Origin: an uncultured Collinsella sp.
GTDB lineage: Bacteria > Actinomycetota > Coriobacteriia > Coriobacteriales > Coriobacteriaceae
Assembly (NCBI GenBank): GCA_902478825.1
Contig: CABSMK010000012.1
Location: forward strand, 1 to 19,572
Direction: 5' to 3'
Length of the DNA: 19,572 nucleotides
The position numbers were made by a program, and so were the translations under genes. This document shows, piece by piece, positions 7,588 through 14,661 of this stretch (position 1 is its first letter; each line of letters opens with the position of its first letter). The notes beneath the pieces are model-generated. The model ran no database searches. It was not told the origin of the DNA and saw nothing but the letters and a program-made list of their open reading frames with translations.

Positions 7588-8850
7588 TTAAGCGCTGTAG
7601 CCCATCGCTTGCAGCACAAACATGACGACTGTCAGCACCGTAATCACGGCGATAGTCGCCCAAGTGAGCACGTTCCACACACGGCCGTTGCGGTTGGCAC
7701 CCATAATGTGGCGATCCGCCGCGATAACCACCTGGAATACCAAGACTACAGGCAGCAGCACGCCATTGATGACCTGCGAGGTCATCATAATCTGGAACAG
7801 ATCAACGCCGGGCATAAGCACCAGCACGGCAGAGATACCGATGATGGCCGTAATGATGCCGCGGTAAACCGGGGCCTCGTCCCAGCTGCGGTCGGCACCG
7901 CGCTCCCAGCCAAATGCCTCGCAGATAGCGCTCGACGTAACGCCCGGTAGCACGCAGGCGGCCAAGAAGCTCGCCGCGACCAGGCCCGAGGCAAACAGTA
8001 CCGTGGACCACTGACCCGCAATAGGCTCCAGCGCGCGGGCAGCATCGGCGGCATCGCTAATCTGAATACCCGCCGGGAACAACACCGTACCGGTCGTGAT
8101 GATAATAAAGCCGGCAATGATATCGGCGGCAAGCGAGCCGCTCACAGTATCGATGCGCTGCAGCACGATATCGTCCTCGCCCGCGTTCTTATCGACCACG
8201 TTGTTCTGCGCCAAGAAAATCATCCACGGCGCGATGGTGGTACCGATCGTTGCGACCACGAGCGACACGTAGCTGGGGTCATTTTGAATGTTAGGCACGA
8301 CCAGGTCGACCGCGACCTCACCCCAGTTGGGGCCAGCCATAAACGCGGCGACAATATAGGTCACGAAGACGCAGCTTACCAGCAGCAGAATCTTCTCGAT
8401 GCGCTGGAAACTACCCGACATGGTAAGCATCCACACCAGCAGCGCTACCAACGGCACCGAGATGCTCGCCGGCACGCCAAAGAGAGCAAGGCCGCTGGCG
8501 ATGCCCGCAAACTCCGAAATGGTCACAGCCGTGTTGGCGATCAACAGCGCCGCCATAGCAAGTACACTCTTGCGCACGCCAAAGCGCTCGCGAATGAGCG
8601 ATGCCAGGCCCTTGCCCGTGACGCAGCCGCATCGCGCCGCGGTCTCCTGCGTCACGATGAGCAGCACAGTCATGACGGGAAGCATCCAGAGCATCTTGTA
8701 GCCATAGCTGGCGCCCGCGCTGGAATACGTTGCAATGCCGCCGGCGTCATTGCCCGAAAGCGCCGCCAGCAGACCGGGACCCATAGCGCCAAAGATGGCC
8801 GCGATGGTCAACTTTTGCTTGGTGCCCGACTTTTGCTTGGTATTTTGCAC
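7588..8850 (-). CDS. Nramp-family divalent metal transporter, non-canonical metal site
   Basis: This 420-residue, about 11-helix protein is an Nramp-fold metal importer. The first helix carries SGNDAGGIATY (32-42), where typical Mn/Fe Nramps have DPGN: the Asp is kept but the Asn position is Gly. Helix 6 has GTTIAPW (203-209) instead of the A-x-x-MPH motif, so the metal-contacting Met and His are absent. QETAARCGCVTGKGLASLIRERFG (68-91) and the helix-10 LMPGVDLFQIMMTSQVINGVLLP region support the family. These changes occur in a distinct Nramp-related clade; Nramp-related magnesium transporters are known, so Mg2+ or another hard cation is plausible, but this is inference. I prefer the GTG at 8850 because AGGTGG lies just upstream; it starts 8 bp after the MgtE-like stop, implying translational coupling. 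Confidence 0.88.
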   Translation of the reverse strand: MQNTKQKSGTKQKLTIAAIFGAMGPGLLAALSGNDAGGIATYSSAGASYGYKMLWMLPVMTVLLIVTQETAARCGCVTGKGLASLIRERFGVRKSVLAMAALLIANTAVTISEFAGIASGLALFGVPASISVPLVALLVWMLTMSGSFQRIEKILLLVSCVFVTYIVAAFMAGPNWGEVAVDLVVPNIQNDPSYVSLVVATIGTTIAPWMIFLAQNNVVDKNAGEDDIVLQRIDTVSGSLAADIIAGFIIITTGTVLFPAGIQISDAADAARALEPIAGQWSTVLFASGLVAASFLAACVLPGVTSSAICEAFGWERGADRSWDEAPVYRGIITAIIGISAVLVLMPGVDLFQIMMTSQVINGVLLPVVLVFQVVIAADRHIMGANRNGRVWNVLTWATIAVITVLTVVMFVLQAMGYSA

Positions 8851-8858
8851 GCGACCAC

Positions 8859-10703
8859 CTAACCAATGACCGACATGGTGAGCAGCACCGCAGCGGCGCA
8901 GTACGCTACGCATGAGATCATGACGGCGATGACGTTCATGGCGGTACCCGACGTATTGAGGTCGTGCTCATCGCGCCAGAACAGCACCATCAGGTAAATC
9001 ACGGCGCTCATGTTGCCCACCAGGCAGATGATGGCCGCGATGTTAAAGCAGCCGGTAAAGAGCTGCTCCTCAAACATAGGGGCATCGAGGAACGCGGCAG
9101 TGCGCACCAGCTGCGCGCACAGGTAAGTAACAAGCGAAAGGATCAGGCCCATACCCGTGCTCTGGAAGAAGAATCCCAGGTACGGTTTGGGCTCGTCGTC
9201 GTGACCGTCGTACTCGAGGAAGTAGTTCTTGACGAACGACACCATGCGCGAGGCCGCCAGCAGCACGAGCGGCATGGCGCACATGGGGAACACCACCAGA
9301 TGCGCGGAGCCCAGCGCCGTCCCCAGCACCGTCGCCATAATGCACGAGGCGATGCCCCACACGACGACCCAGTACTGACGATGCACGAACCAGCTGAGCA
9401 CGTTCGTCGAGTCGTCCGACGCGCTATCGCCCGAGCCGACACCGGCGATCTGCAGGTCCTCCTGATGCTCCTCGGCGATAACGTCCATGGCGTCGTCGAA
9501 GGTCACGATGCCCAGGATATGACGGTTCTCGTCGCAGACAGGGATGGCAACCAGGTCGTACTTGGTCATCTCGTCCGTCACGTCTTCCTGGTCCTCGTCG
9601 GGCGACACGTAGACCAGGTCGCGATAGGCGAGCTGGCCCAGCGTGGCATCGCGGTCGGCCACGATCAACGTGCGCAGCGAGAGCACGCCGGTGAGCATGC
9701 CGCTCGGATCCTCGGTATAGACGTAATAGACACTCTCGAAGTCCTCATCGAGTTTGCGAATCGCCTCGATGGCATCGCCGACCGTCGCCGTGGCGGGCAG
9801 CGAGACAAACTCCGAGGTCATGATGCGGCCGGCGGTGTTGTCCTCATAGCCCAGCAGGTTACGAATCGCCTTCTCCTCCTTGACGCCCATCAGGCGCAGG
9901 AGCTTCTCAGCCTTCTCGTAATCGAGCTCGTCGATCAGGTCGGCGGCGTCGTCCGGGTCCATCATGGCCAGCATCGACGATGCGTCCGTATCGGACAGGC
10001 CCTCGAGCATCTCGGTCATGAGCTCGTCATCATCGAACTCCGAGATGGCCTCGGCGGCCTGGGCAGTATCGAGCTGCGCAAACACCTGCGCACGTAGGCG
10101 CGGGTCGAGCTGCTCGATAATGTCGGCGATGTCGGCAGGATGCAGCTCGCCGAGCGTCTTGTGCGACACCGAAAGTTGAATGTTCTTGGTCGAGCGGTCG
10201 AGCAGGTCCATGTAGGACCAAGCGATGATGTCCTCACTGAGCGGCTTGCCCAGGTGCTTCATAAAGCCTTCGACGATATGCTCGAGCGCGGGGCTGATGG
10301 CGCGTAGCAGACCGCGGGCACCGACCTCGGCGCCCAGCAGGCGCAGCTGATTTTCGCCCGACATGGAAAACTTGATGTCGTTTACGCGCACGACCTTCAT
10401 GCCCTGCGTGTCGACAATCTGCTTGTTGAGCACGTCGCGGGCAAGCAAGAGTTCGGTCGGCTGCAGGTACGAAAAACGGATTTCGGTGGCCGACGTCTTA
10501 AGGTGTACACCCGTCTCGTCGATACGGTCGACCCATTTGCGCCAGCTGATCATAAACGGCGTCTTGCCGGGTCCGCGGAACGCGAGCGACGTCACGTGCG
10601 GAAAAACTTCGCCGGTAGCAATACCAAAATCGTTCACCACGCCGAGCTTTTCGCCATCGACGTCCAAGACCGGCAATTTGAGCATCTCACTCAGATAATT
10701 CAA
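8859..10703 (-). CDS. PRC + MgtE_N + CBS protein with atypical five-TM domain
   Basis: Domains in order: PRC-barrel-like (about 5-110), MgtE N-terminal helical domain (about 183-285, rich in acidic residues, HPADIADIIEQLDP and DPDDAADLIDEL), a CBS pair (about 295-410, starting RIMTSEFVSLPATATV), then five hydrophobic helices (445-610). The cytosolic part matches MgtE Mg2+ sensors. The membrane part does not: the MgtE channel signature GGNxGxQ and the pore Asp in the last helices are not visible. It could be a diverged channel or a Mg2+-sensing regulator of the Nramp-like protein encoded 8 bp downstream. The start is a TTG at 10703 with GGGGAG upstream, or an ATG at 10685 (residue 7), one base after a short upstream frame ends. 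Homologues annotated as magnesium transporter are expected. Confidence 0.82.
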   Translation of the reverse strand: MNYLSEMLKLPVLDVDGEKLGVVNDFGIATGEVFPHVTSLAFRGPGKTPFMISWRKWVDRIDETGVHLKTSATEIRFSYLQPTELLLARDVLNKQIVDTQGMKVVRVNDIKFSMSGENQLRLLGAEVGARGLLRAISPALEHIVEGFMKHLGKPLSEDIIAWSYMDLLDRSTKNIQLSVSHKTLGELHPADIADIIEQLDPRLRAQVFAQLDTAQAAEAISEFDDDELMTEMLEGLSDTDASSMLAMMDPDDAADLIDELDYEKAEKLLRLMGVKEEKAIRNLLGYEDNTAGRIMTSEFVSLPATATVGDAIEAIRKLDEDFESVYYVYTEDPSGMLTGVLSLRTLIVADRDATLGQLAYRDLVYVSPDEDQEDVTDEMTKYDLVAIPVCDENRHILGIVTFDDAMDVIAEEHQEDLQIAGVGSGDSASDDSTNVLSWFVHRQYWVVVWGIASCIMATVLGTALGSAHLVVFPMCAMPLVLLAASRMVSFVKNYFLEYDGHDDEPKPYLGFFFQSTGMGLILSLVTYLCAQLVRTAAFLDAPMFEEQLFTGCFNIAAIICLVGNMSAVIYLMVLFWRDEHDLNTSGTAMNVIAVMISCVAYCAAAVLLTMSVIG

Positions 10704-10719
10704 TGGTGCTCCCCATCAT
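10687..10719 (-). CDS. Possible 10-residue leader peptide before the MgtE-like gene
   Basis: A frame reading MMGSTIELSE begins with ATGATG (10719 and 10716), 4 and 7 bases after a perfect GGAGG, the strongest ribosome site in this leader. It stops with TGA at 10689-10687, a single base before the in-frame ATG 10685 of the MgtE-like gene. The position allows translational coupling. It may also be only a by-product of the ribosome site; there is no protein evidence. Confidence 0.3.
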   Translation of the reverse strand: MMGSTIELSE

Positions 10720-10917
10720 TATTCCTCCGGACGCGGCCGCATGTGCGACGTCCGGGGGCTTCTGGATATGTATACGCATGCGCGGGCGGCACGCCGCTCG
10801 ACGCTTACACCCCGTGCATGCGCAAAAAGCACCTGCATGGGGTCATCGACTGTATGGTCGAGGTTTGGATTTCACCTGTAACCTTTCTCTTGACCCTCAT
10901 TAACCGCAGTAACTATA
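10704..10917 (-). promoter_or_regulatory. Promoter and structured 5' leader of the cation operon
   Basis: An extended -10, TGCTATAGT (hexamer 10917-10912), has no good -35 but would give a leader of about 200 nt. The leader contains a 10-bp stem with one mismatch (10809-10818 with 10834-10843), a small GCGG/CCGC hairpin, and a 7-bp stem (10727-10733 with 10749-10755) whose edge overlaps the GGAGG ribosome site. I compared it by eye with M-box and yybP-ykoY consensus features and could not match either. Confidence 0.35.
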
Positions 10918-10998
10918 GCATCAGCATCGCCCTGCGGCATCGAATTTATGCGCTGCACATTGCAGGCATACCAAACGCTGACGCATCCGTGACATAGC

Positions 10999-11029
10999 CA
11001 TTGGGGACGTTCTTAAATGACTACCCAAT
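10999..11029. repeat. Short dispersed repeat, copy 1
   Basis: The 23 bases at 10999-11021 (core TTGGGGACGTTCTTAAATGA) recur at 19438-19460 with 22 of 23 identical. ATTGGG at 11000-11005 can pair with CCCAAT at 11024-11029. It lies directly downstream of the deacetylase-fold gene stop. Confidence 0.7.
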
Positions 11030-11031
11030 AA

Positions 11032-12438
11032 CTACTCTGTGGTGTCGTTGTCCTCGGCAGGTTGGGGGAACACGGCGTCCTTGGGCATGGTGACCTTCGT
11101 CAGCGAGGTGAGCTTTTTGCTCAATGCCGTGTCCGTCTTGACCAGGTCGCTGAGCGTCACGATCTTGTAGCCGTCGGCAATGAGGCCGTCGATAATCTGC
11201 GGCAGCGCCTCGAGCGTCTGCTCGGCGCATTCGTCTCTATCGGTGAGCAGCACGATATTGCCCGGCGTCACCGAATCGAGCACCGTCGAGACCTGCTCGT
11301 CGACACCGTTGAGCAGCCAGTCGCCCGAGTCAATATTCCACGAGACCACGGCGGAGACCAGGTCCATCGCATCGATCCAGTTTTGCTCGTCAAAGGCAGC
11401 GTAGGGAGCACGCAGCAGCATCGTCTTCACGCCGGTCGCCGACTTAATCGCATCGGTGCCTTTCGTGATCTGCTCGCGTACCGCCTCACGGTCCTGATCC
11501 TTGAGCGAATCGTCGCTGTAGCTGTTGGATCCGATCTCGCACCCGGCATCGACAATCGCCTTGGCCGTGGCAGGCGAGGCCTCGGCCGCATCGCCCGAAA
11601 GGAAGAACGTCGCGGTGACGCCCTTTTCCTTGAGCACCTGCAAGATCTGTTTGGTGGCGCCGCTCGGACCCTCGTCAAACGTCAGCGCCACGTACTTTTT
11701 GTTGCCCTTGGGCGCCACGCTGGCGCACGCAACAACGCAATCGGTGGCGGGCACAACCTCGCCGCGGTCTTGCGTCTTGCCCGACTGTTCGCCGACCCAC
11801 ACCTCGGAGCGGCCCTGGACACCCCACGTCTGCACATACTCGATAGCGCCCGTGCCTTCGACCTTGAGCTTGGGCTCGATAACCGTAGCCTGAACCTCGT
11901 GCTTCTCGTAGATGTTACGGCCATCCTTGACCGTCACCTTCTCGCCACCCTCAAGTTCGCGGCTATCCCATTTGCCCTGCTTCACGCGCTTGCCGTCGAC
12001 CTTCACCGACAGCTTTTCGCCCCCATGGCGCTTGAGCACGCTGTCATCGACGGCTAGCAGGTCGCCTGCGTCGTAGGTGTCAGTCAAATCCTGTTCGTCG
12101 ATGAGATTCTGCAGCGTAGAGCCCACGCGCACCGCGGTCTTCTGGCCGTTGAGCTCCACGTCCACGCTGCGGTTGACGTAGCCCACGACGGCAGCGATAA
12201 ACAGCACGAGCGCGCAACCCACGGCGATCAGCGCATAGGGCAGGCGAGACGAACGACGGGGTGTGCGGCTGTTGCCGATGCGAGCGCTGCGGTCGCTAAA
12301 GCCGCGGCTATGGTTGAGATACATCGCGCCGGGCTTACGGTGACGCTTGCGCTGACCGCTGGGCAGCTGCCCCAGGTCGCGGCGCGCCGTCGGACGCGCA
12401 CCCGAACGCCCGTTTAAGTTGGATCCGTTTTGGCGCAT
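11032..12438 (-). CDS. Membrane-anchored polysaccharide-deacetylase-fold (NodB) protein lacking metal ligands
   Basis: The 468-residue protein has a basic cytosolic N-terminus (1-66), one TM anchor (67-87), a beta-rich region resembling surface-exposed DUF348/G5-like modules (92-200) and a NodB-homology domain (248-435). The NodB motifs are recognisable but altered: TFDEGPS (253-259) instead of TFDDGP, SNSYSDD (304-310) where the family has the metal-binding H-x3-H, RAPY (343-346) intact, WNIDSGDW (367-374) close to normal, and LLTDRD (397-402) instead of LxHD. The metal triad and the final catalytic His are therefore missing. It is probably an extracellular wall-associated protein with binding or altered catalytic function, not a standard zinc deacetylase. 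The ATG at 12438 has GGGAGG upstream. It follows the PRC-barrel gene by 72 bp with a hairpin between. Confidence 0.85.
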   Translation of the reverse strand: MRQNGSNLNGRSGARPTARRDLGQLPSGQRKRHRKPGAMYLNHSRGFSDRSARIGNSRTPRRSSRLPYALIAVGCALVLFIAAVVGYVNRSVDVELNGQKTAVRVGSTLQNLIDEQDLTDTYDAGDLLAVDDSVLKRHGGEKLSVKVDGKRVKQGKWDSRELEGGEKVTVKDGRNIYEKHEVQATVIEPKLKVEGTGAIEYVQTWGVQGRSEVWVGEQSGKTQDRGEVVPATDCVVACASVAPKGNKKYVALTFDEGPSGATKQILQVLKEKGVTATFFLSGDAAEASPATAKAIVDAGCEIGSNSYSDDSLKDQDREAVREQITKGTDAIKSATGVKTMLLRAPYAAFDEQNWIDAMDLVSAVVSWNIDSGDWLLNGVDEQVSTVLDSVTPGNIVLLTDRDECAEQTLEALPQIIDGLIADGYKIVTLSDLVKTDTALSKKLTSLTKVTMPKDAVFPQPAEDNDTTE

Positions 12439-12459
12439 ATGCCCTCCCCCATAAACACA

Positions 12460-12489
12460 GCAAGCCGGAGCAACAGGTCTCCGGCTTGC
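12460..12489 (-). terminator. Hairpin between PRC-barrel and deacetylase-fold genes
   Basis: GCAAGCCGGAG (12460-12470) and CTCCGGCTTGC (12479-12489) form a perfect 11-bp stem with an 8-base loop. It lies 21 bp after the PRC-barrel stop and 21 bp before the next start. The following minus-strand sequence, TGTGTTTAT, is only weakly T-rich, so partial termination or mRNA processing is as likely as full termination. Confidence 0.6.
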
Positions 12490-12510
12490 CTCCCATCATT
12501 TGGTACGTCG

Positions 12511-13266
12511 CTATTTTGTAGCTTTTGACGAGCCTCCGCTCGCCTTTTGGTATTCGTCCTTAAAGGCCTTGAACATGCCGCGCGTCTTGCCGAGCTGCTT
12601 GCCCAGTGCGCGACTGCCCTTGTCCACGGCAACCGATCCCTTGTCGTCGAGCACCTTGGCGCCCTTTTTGACCTTGTCGCCCACCACGACGCTGGCCTCG
12701 GCGGCCTTGGCAGCCGCACCGCCCGAATACCCGAGCGACTTGACCTCGTCCGAGACGACCATCGCGCCGTTCTCATAGCCGCGCAGCATCGTCGGCGGCA
12801 CCTGCGTGTCACCAACCAAAACACTCGAAGCAGCACCGGCGGTCACATAGAATGCCTGCACGATGCCCGAACGCGGCTTGAACTCCACATCCGAGCAATA
12901 GCCCACGACGTCGCCCGATTCCGTGCGCACGTCCATACCGACCCAGATGATGCAATCGTCCAGGTTGATGTCGAGGCGCTTGGCGGCGGCGGCATCGTAC
13001 GTGTCCTTGACGTCATCGACCGCAATGGCGCCCTCGTAGACACCAATGGCGTCGAGCGCTACGAATCGATCGGGACGCTCGATCATGCCCGCGATATCGG
13101 ACTGGCGGACCATAAAGCCGACCACGCGCGTACCGCCCGGGGTAAAGACCGGAAAGTGAATCTTTCCGAGCTTTTTAGGGCTGCGCGGTGTGCCGTCCTT
13201 TTTGGTGCGCTTGTCCTCGGTAGGCTTGCGATAGATCTTGGCGCCGACAAAATCCCCGGCGCGCAT
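12511..13266 (-). CDS. PRC-barrel domain protein
   Basis: This 251-residue soluble protein appears to have two PRC-barrel-like halves: residues about 1-85 (GAKIYRK, LGKIHFPVFTPGGTRVVGFMVR) and about 105-165 (VGMDVRTESGDVVGYCSDVEFKPRSG). A Lys/Ala/Gly-rich tail follows (about 180-251), probably flexible. PRC barrels act as small binding or assembly modules in RNA processing and membrane-associated proteins; the specific role here is unknown. Its ATG overlaps the YtxH stop by one base (TAATG at 13268-13264), so the two are translationally coupled and presumably act together. A second PRC-type region occurs in the MgtE-like protein nearby, which may be coincidence. Confidence 0.72.
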   Translation of the reverse strand: MRAGDFVGAKIYRKPTEDKRTKKDGTPRSPKKLGKIHFPVFTPGGTRVVGFMVRQSDIAGMIERPDRFVALDAIGVYEGAIAVDDVKDTYDAAAAKRLDINLDDCIIWVGMDVRTESGDVVGYCSDVEFKPRSGIVQAFYVTAGAASSVLVGDTQVPPTMLRGYENGAMVVSDEVKSLGYSGGAAAKAAEASVVVGDKVKKGAKVLDDKGSVAVDKGSRALGKQLGKTRGMFKAFKDEYQKASGGSSKATK

Positions 13267-13655
13267 TATGCCTCGGTCGAGGGCTCCGCAGCCTCGGTAT
13301 CAGCCTCGACGGCGTTCTCGACCACAACGTCGGCGGCAGGCGTCACGTTGCCGCCCGAAATGGCGTCGTTGAGCTGCTCGCGCAGCTGGTCCATGCGCTC
13401 GCGGGCCAGGTCGACCTTGGCGCGCAGGTCGTCGGTCTTGGCGTCGACCATCGGGCCAAAGTCATTCACCGCAGCACGGGCCTCCTCGGCGCTGTGCTCG
13501 TAGGTGTCGCGCATATTGTCCCAGGCGTCGTTGGCGATATCGGCAGCCATGGCGCGGGTCTCGGCGCCCGAGCGCGGGGCCAGAGCAACGCCGACAATAG
13601 CGCCGGCAGCGGCACCAAAAAGTGCGGCGGAGACAAAGCTGAAAGTCTTACCCAT
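13266..13655 (-). CDS. YtxH-domain small membrane protein
   Basis: The 129-residue protein starts MGKTFSF, has a glycine/alanine-rich membrane segment (about 6-28, GAAAGAIVGVALAPRSG) typical of YtxH proteins, and then a long charged helical region likely to form a coiled coil, ending in an acidic tail. I chose the ATG at 13655 because AGGAGAGG lies 7 bases upstream; an ATG two codons before is too close to it. YtxH proteins are linked to envelope stress in Firmicutes, but the biochemical function is not established. The stop overlaps the start of the PRC-barrel gene. A TATAAT lies about 50 bases upstream. Confidence 0.8.
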   Translation of the reverse strand: MGKTFSFVSAALFGAAAGAIVGVALAPRSGAETRAMAADIANDAWDNMRDTYEHSAEEARAAVNDFGPMVDAKTDDLRAKVDLARERMDQLREQLNDAISGGNVTPAADVVVENAVEADTEAAEPSTEA

Positions 13656-13706
13656 GATCATTCCTCTCCTGCGGGCACGTCGGTGCCCACCGTTTGAATG
13701 CTGTCC

Positions 13707-13712
13707 ATTATA
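13707..13712 (-). promoter_or_regulatory. -10 element of the YtxH operon
   Basis: A perfect TATAAT on the minus strand lies about 50 bases upstream of the YtxH start, without a good -35. The predicted leader carries a perfect 6-bp hairpin (GGGCAC 13673-13678 with GTGCCC 13683-13688, 4-base loop) just before the ribosome site. Confidence 0.45.
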
Positions 13713-13791
13713 CCCGCAGCGCATCACTTGCCGCTCCGCTCATCTGTGTACGGCAAAGGCGCAGGTACGTGATGGTGATAAACGCGTAGGC

Positions 13792-14637
13792 CTACTCCTG
13801 GGGCATAGCCGGCATGGCCACCGTGGCACCCGGGTCCTCGCCGGCGCCGTCCACGAGCGGCAGGCCGCCCTCATGCGCAGGTCCTGCCGGAACCGTCGCC
13901 GCACCGCCAAAGACGGCAGCGGAGGCCTCGTGGTTCTCGGCAACCGCACCCTCGGTATCAATCGCCACCTGGGGCTCGTCGTCAAAGTTGGGGACGCCCT
14001 GGGGCTCGGTGGGAACGGGCTCGGCGGTCGCATCGGCAACGGGCTCGGCGTCAACCGGCACATCGCCCTCGTCAGCGCCCTCGTCAGCGCCCTCGTCCTC
14101 GGCAGCATCTTCGCCGTTCGCAGCGGCGACGGCCTCGTGAGGATCCTTGCCCTCGGCCTCGGCGCGCATGCCCAGCACCAGGTTGCGCAGGCCCGCGACC
14201 GTGCCCTCCACGTCGGGGGCAGGCTGGTCGGCGTGCAGATAGGCCCAGTCCATCATAAAGGTGGCCGAAGACAGCGCACCGATGGCCAGCGCGTCGTCGG
14301 GGCACGAAAGCTCAACCTCAAAAACGCGCTCGTCGTGCTCGCTTACGCGCGTGCGGCCGCACGAGATGCTACCGGCAAGACCGGTCTCGTTCATGAGCTC
14401 AACCGTCACGTGCTCCAGCAGGTGGCAGAGCTCGGTCTGGCCCATGCAGTCCTGGAACTCGCGGCCGGAATCGCCCAGGCACAGGTGCTTGGCAATCGCC
14501 GGCACCAGGTAGTACACGCGCGCCGTGGCCTCGATATCCTCCGAGGTCATGAGCGGCATGCCGGGGTTCACCAGCACATGCGCGCAGATCTTGTCCTCGC
14601 TGACGGTGACCTTAAGGATGTTGAACAGGCCTGCCAT
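13792..14637 (-). CDS. Protein with cyanophycin-synthetase N-domain-like region and acidic tail
   Basis: Residues 1-135 form a compact domain with HLLEHVTVEL (72-81) and, after a short gap, CGRTR (93-97) followed by VFEVEL and an Ala-rich helix. This order, (G/C)HxxEHVxxEL then GRTR then a beta-strand, resembles the N-terminal domain of cyanophycin synthetases. Neither the ATP-grasp nor the Mur-ligase domain is present. The rest (about 160-281) is low-complexity, rich in Glu, Asp, Ala and Pro, and probably disordered. The ATG at 14637 has GGGGAGAG upstream and lies 24 bp after the CorB-like stop, so the two are co-transcribed. The function is unknown; a binding role or adaptor for the transporter is conceivable. 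The family assignment is by motif memory and should be treated as tentative. Confidence 0.55.
   Translation of the reverse strand: MAGLFNILKVTVSEDKICAHVLVNPGMPLMTSEDIEATARVYYLVPAIAKHLCLGDSGREFQDCMGQTELCHLLEHVTVELMNETGLAGSISCGRTRVSEHDERVFEVELSCPDDALAIGALSSATFMMDWAYLHADQPAPDVEGTVAGLRNLVLGMRAEAEGKDPHEAVAAANGEDAAEDEGADEGADEGDVPVDAEPVADATAEPVPTEPQGVPNFDDEPQVAIDTEGAVAENHEASAAVFGGAATVPAGPAHEGGLPLVDGAGEDPGATVAMPAMPQE
14064..14097. repeat. In-gene tandem repeat, 12-bp unit
   Basis: The 12-base unit CGCCCTCGTCAG is repeated twice exactly (14064-14075, 14076-14087) and a third time imperfectly. It encodes the DEGADEGADEGD stretch of the acidic tail and is a likely site of length variation between strains. 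Confidence 0.75.
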
Positions 14638-14661
14638 AACTCTCCCCTACTCTTCCTTGCC

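Noticed and set aside
8964..10097. A 377-codon plus-strand frame opposite the MgtE-like gene
   Set aside because: Shadow of the CBS/MgtE_N coding sequence; no domain and no ribosome site.
10704..10917. M-box (ykoK) or yybP-ykoY riboswitch
   Set aside because: Conserved core strings that I know for these RNAs are not visible by eye; kept only as an unassigned structured leader.
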